From Modicisalibacter muralis (GTDB lineage: Bacteria > Pseudomonadota > Gammaproteobacteria > Pseudomonadales > Halomonadaceae): a stretch of DNA of 64,000 nt. How positions within the stretch are numbered: position 1 is the first letter of the stretch; each line of letters begins with the position of its first letter. The notes beneath the pieces were generated by a model, which had not been told where the DNA came from, ran no database searches, and worked only from the letters and a program-made list of their open reading frames with translations. The stretch is taken from positions 1 to 64,000 of the forward strand of contig NZ_FNGI01000013.1 of assembly GCF_900102945.1 (NCBI RefSeq). The letters are read 5' to 3'. Made by a program: the position numbers and the translations under genes. Shown in pieces: positions 63,959 to 64,000 of this stretch.

Positions 63959-64000
63959 CGTTCAAGCCATAGGCTAGCGATGTAAGCTCAAGACTCAACC

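Noticed and set aside
1-64000. CRISPR arrays, tRNA or rRNA genes, prophage
   Set aside because: No regularly spaced repeats, no tRNA-like clover-leaf segment that I could support, no rRNA, and no phage gene cluster; the T6SS sheath and spike genes are not phage remnants because all membrane-complex genes accompany them.

Overview
The window is GC-rich, densely coded DNA from a gammaproteobacterium, most likely a member of the Halomonadaceae (Halomonas or a relative). That placement is an inference from GC content, the epd-pgk-fba order, a cidA/lrgA-lrgB pair, YbaY/YciH/YieH-type proteins and a full type VI secretion locus; no rRNA or tRNA gene is present to confirm it. The left edge holds the end of an IS3-family (IS150-like) insertion sequence.

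Region 1 (about 0.5-6.6 kb) is core metabolism: diacylglycerol kinase, an AcuI-type acrylyl-CoA reductase, then the epd-pgk-fba run (erythrose-4-phosphate dehydrogenase, phosphoglycerate kinase, class II aldolase) closed by a strong terminator. It is followed by a GhrA-like 2-hydroxyacid dehydrogenase interrupted by one in-frame amber codon.

Region 2 (6.7-19.3 kb) is a sugar or sugar-alcohol catabolic island. One arm, on the minus strand, encodes an RpiB-like isomerase, a SorC/EryD-type regulator, a zinc alcohol dehydrogenase, a DUF2291 protein and a ribose-type ABC importer (ATPase, permease, binding protein). The opposite arm, on the plus strand, encodes DhaK and DhaL kinase subunits, transaldolase and transketolase. 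The gene set fits import of a C4 polyol (erythritol or threitol), oxidation to a tetrulose, phosphorylation, isomerisation to erythrose-4-phosphate and entry into the pentose phosphate pathway. A shared motif, CATWTGATC, recurs in the promoter regions on both sides of the regulator.

Region 3 (19.3-33.7 kb) is mixed housekeeping: a dihydrolipoamide-dehydrogenase-like flavoprotein, DUF4235 protein, Sad-type semialdehyde dehydrogenase, a COG4315 secreted protein, a LrgA/LrgB-type pair, a KdgK-GhrB-YieH sugar-acid group, YciH, YbaY lipoprotein, aldo/keto reductase, sirtuin, NERD protein, RNase T2 and dGTPase. A 143-bp MITE-like element with TTAG target duplications lies between the sirtuin and NERD genes.

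Region 4 (34.2-63.9 kb) is a type VI secretion locus read in one direction: tssB-tssC-tssE-tssF-tssG-FHA-tssJ-tssK-tssL-clpV-vasH-vasI-tssA-tssM-GNAT-vgrG. It ends in an effector module: a DUF4123 adaptor, a 1168-residue VasX-like putative pore-forming effector, a two-helix membrane protein and two tandem DUF6708-like membrane proteins that are nearly identical except in one transmembrane/periplasmic segment. No hcp or PAAR gene lies in the window. The effector module with its mosaic duplicated putative immunity genes, and the C4-polyol regulon, are the two most interesting systems here.
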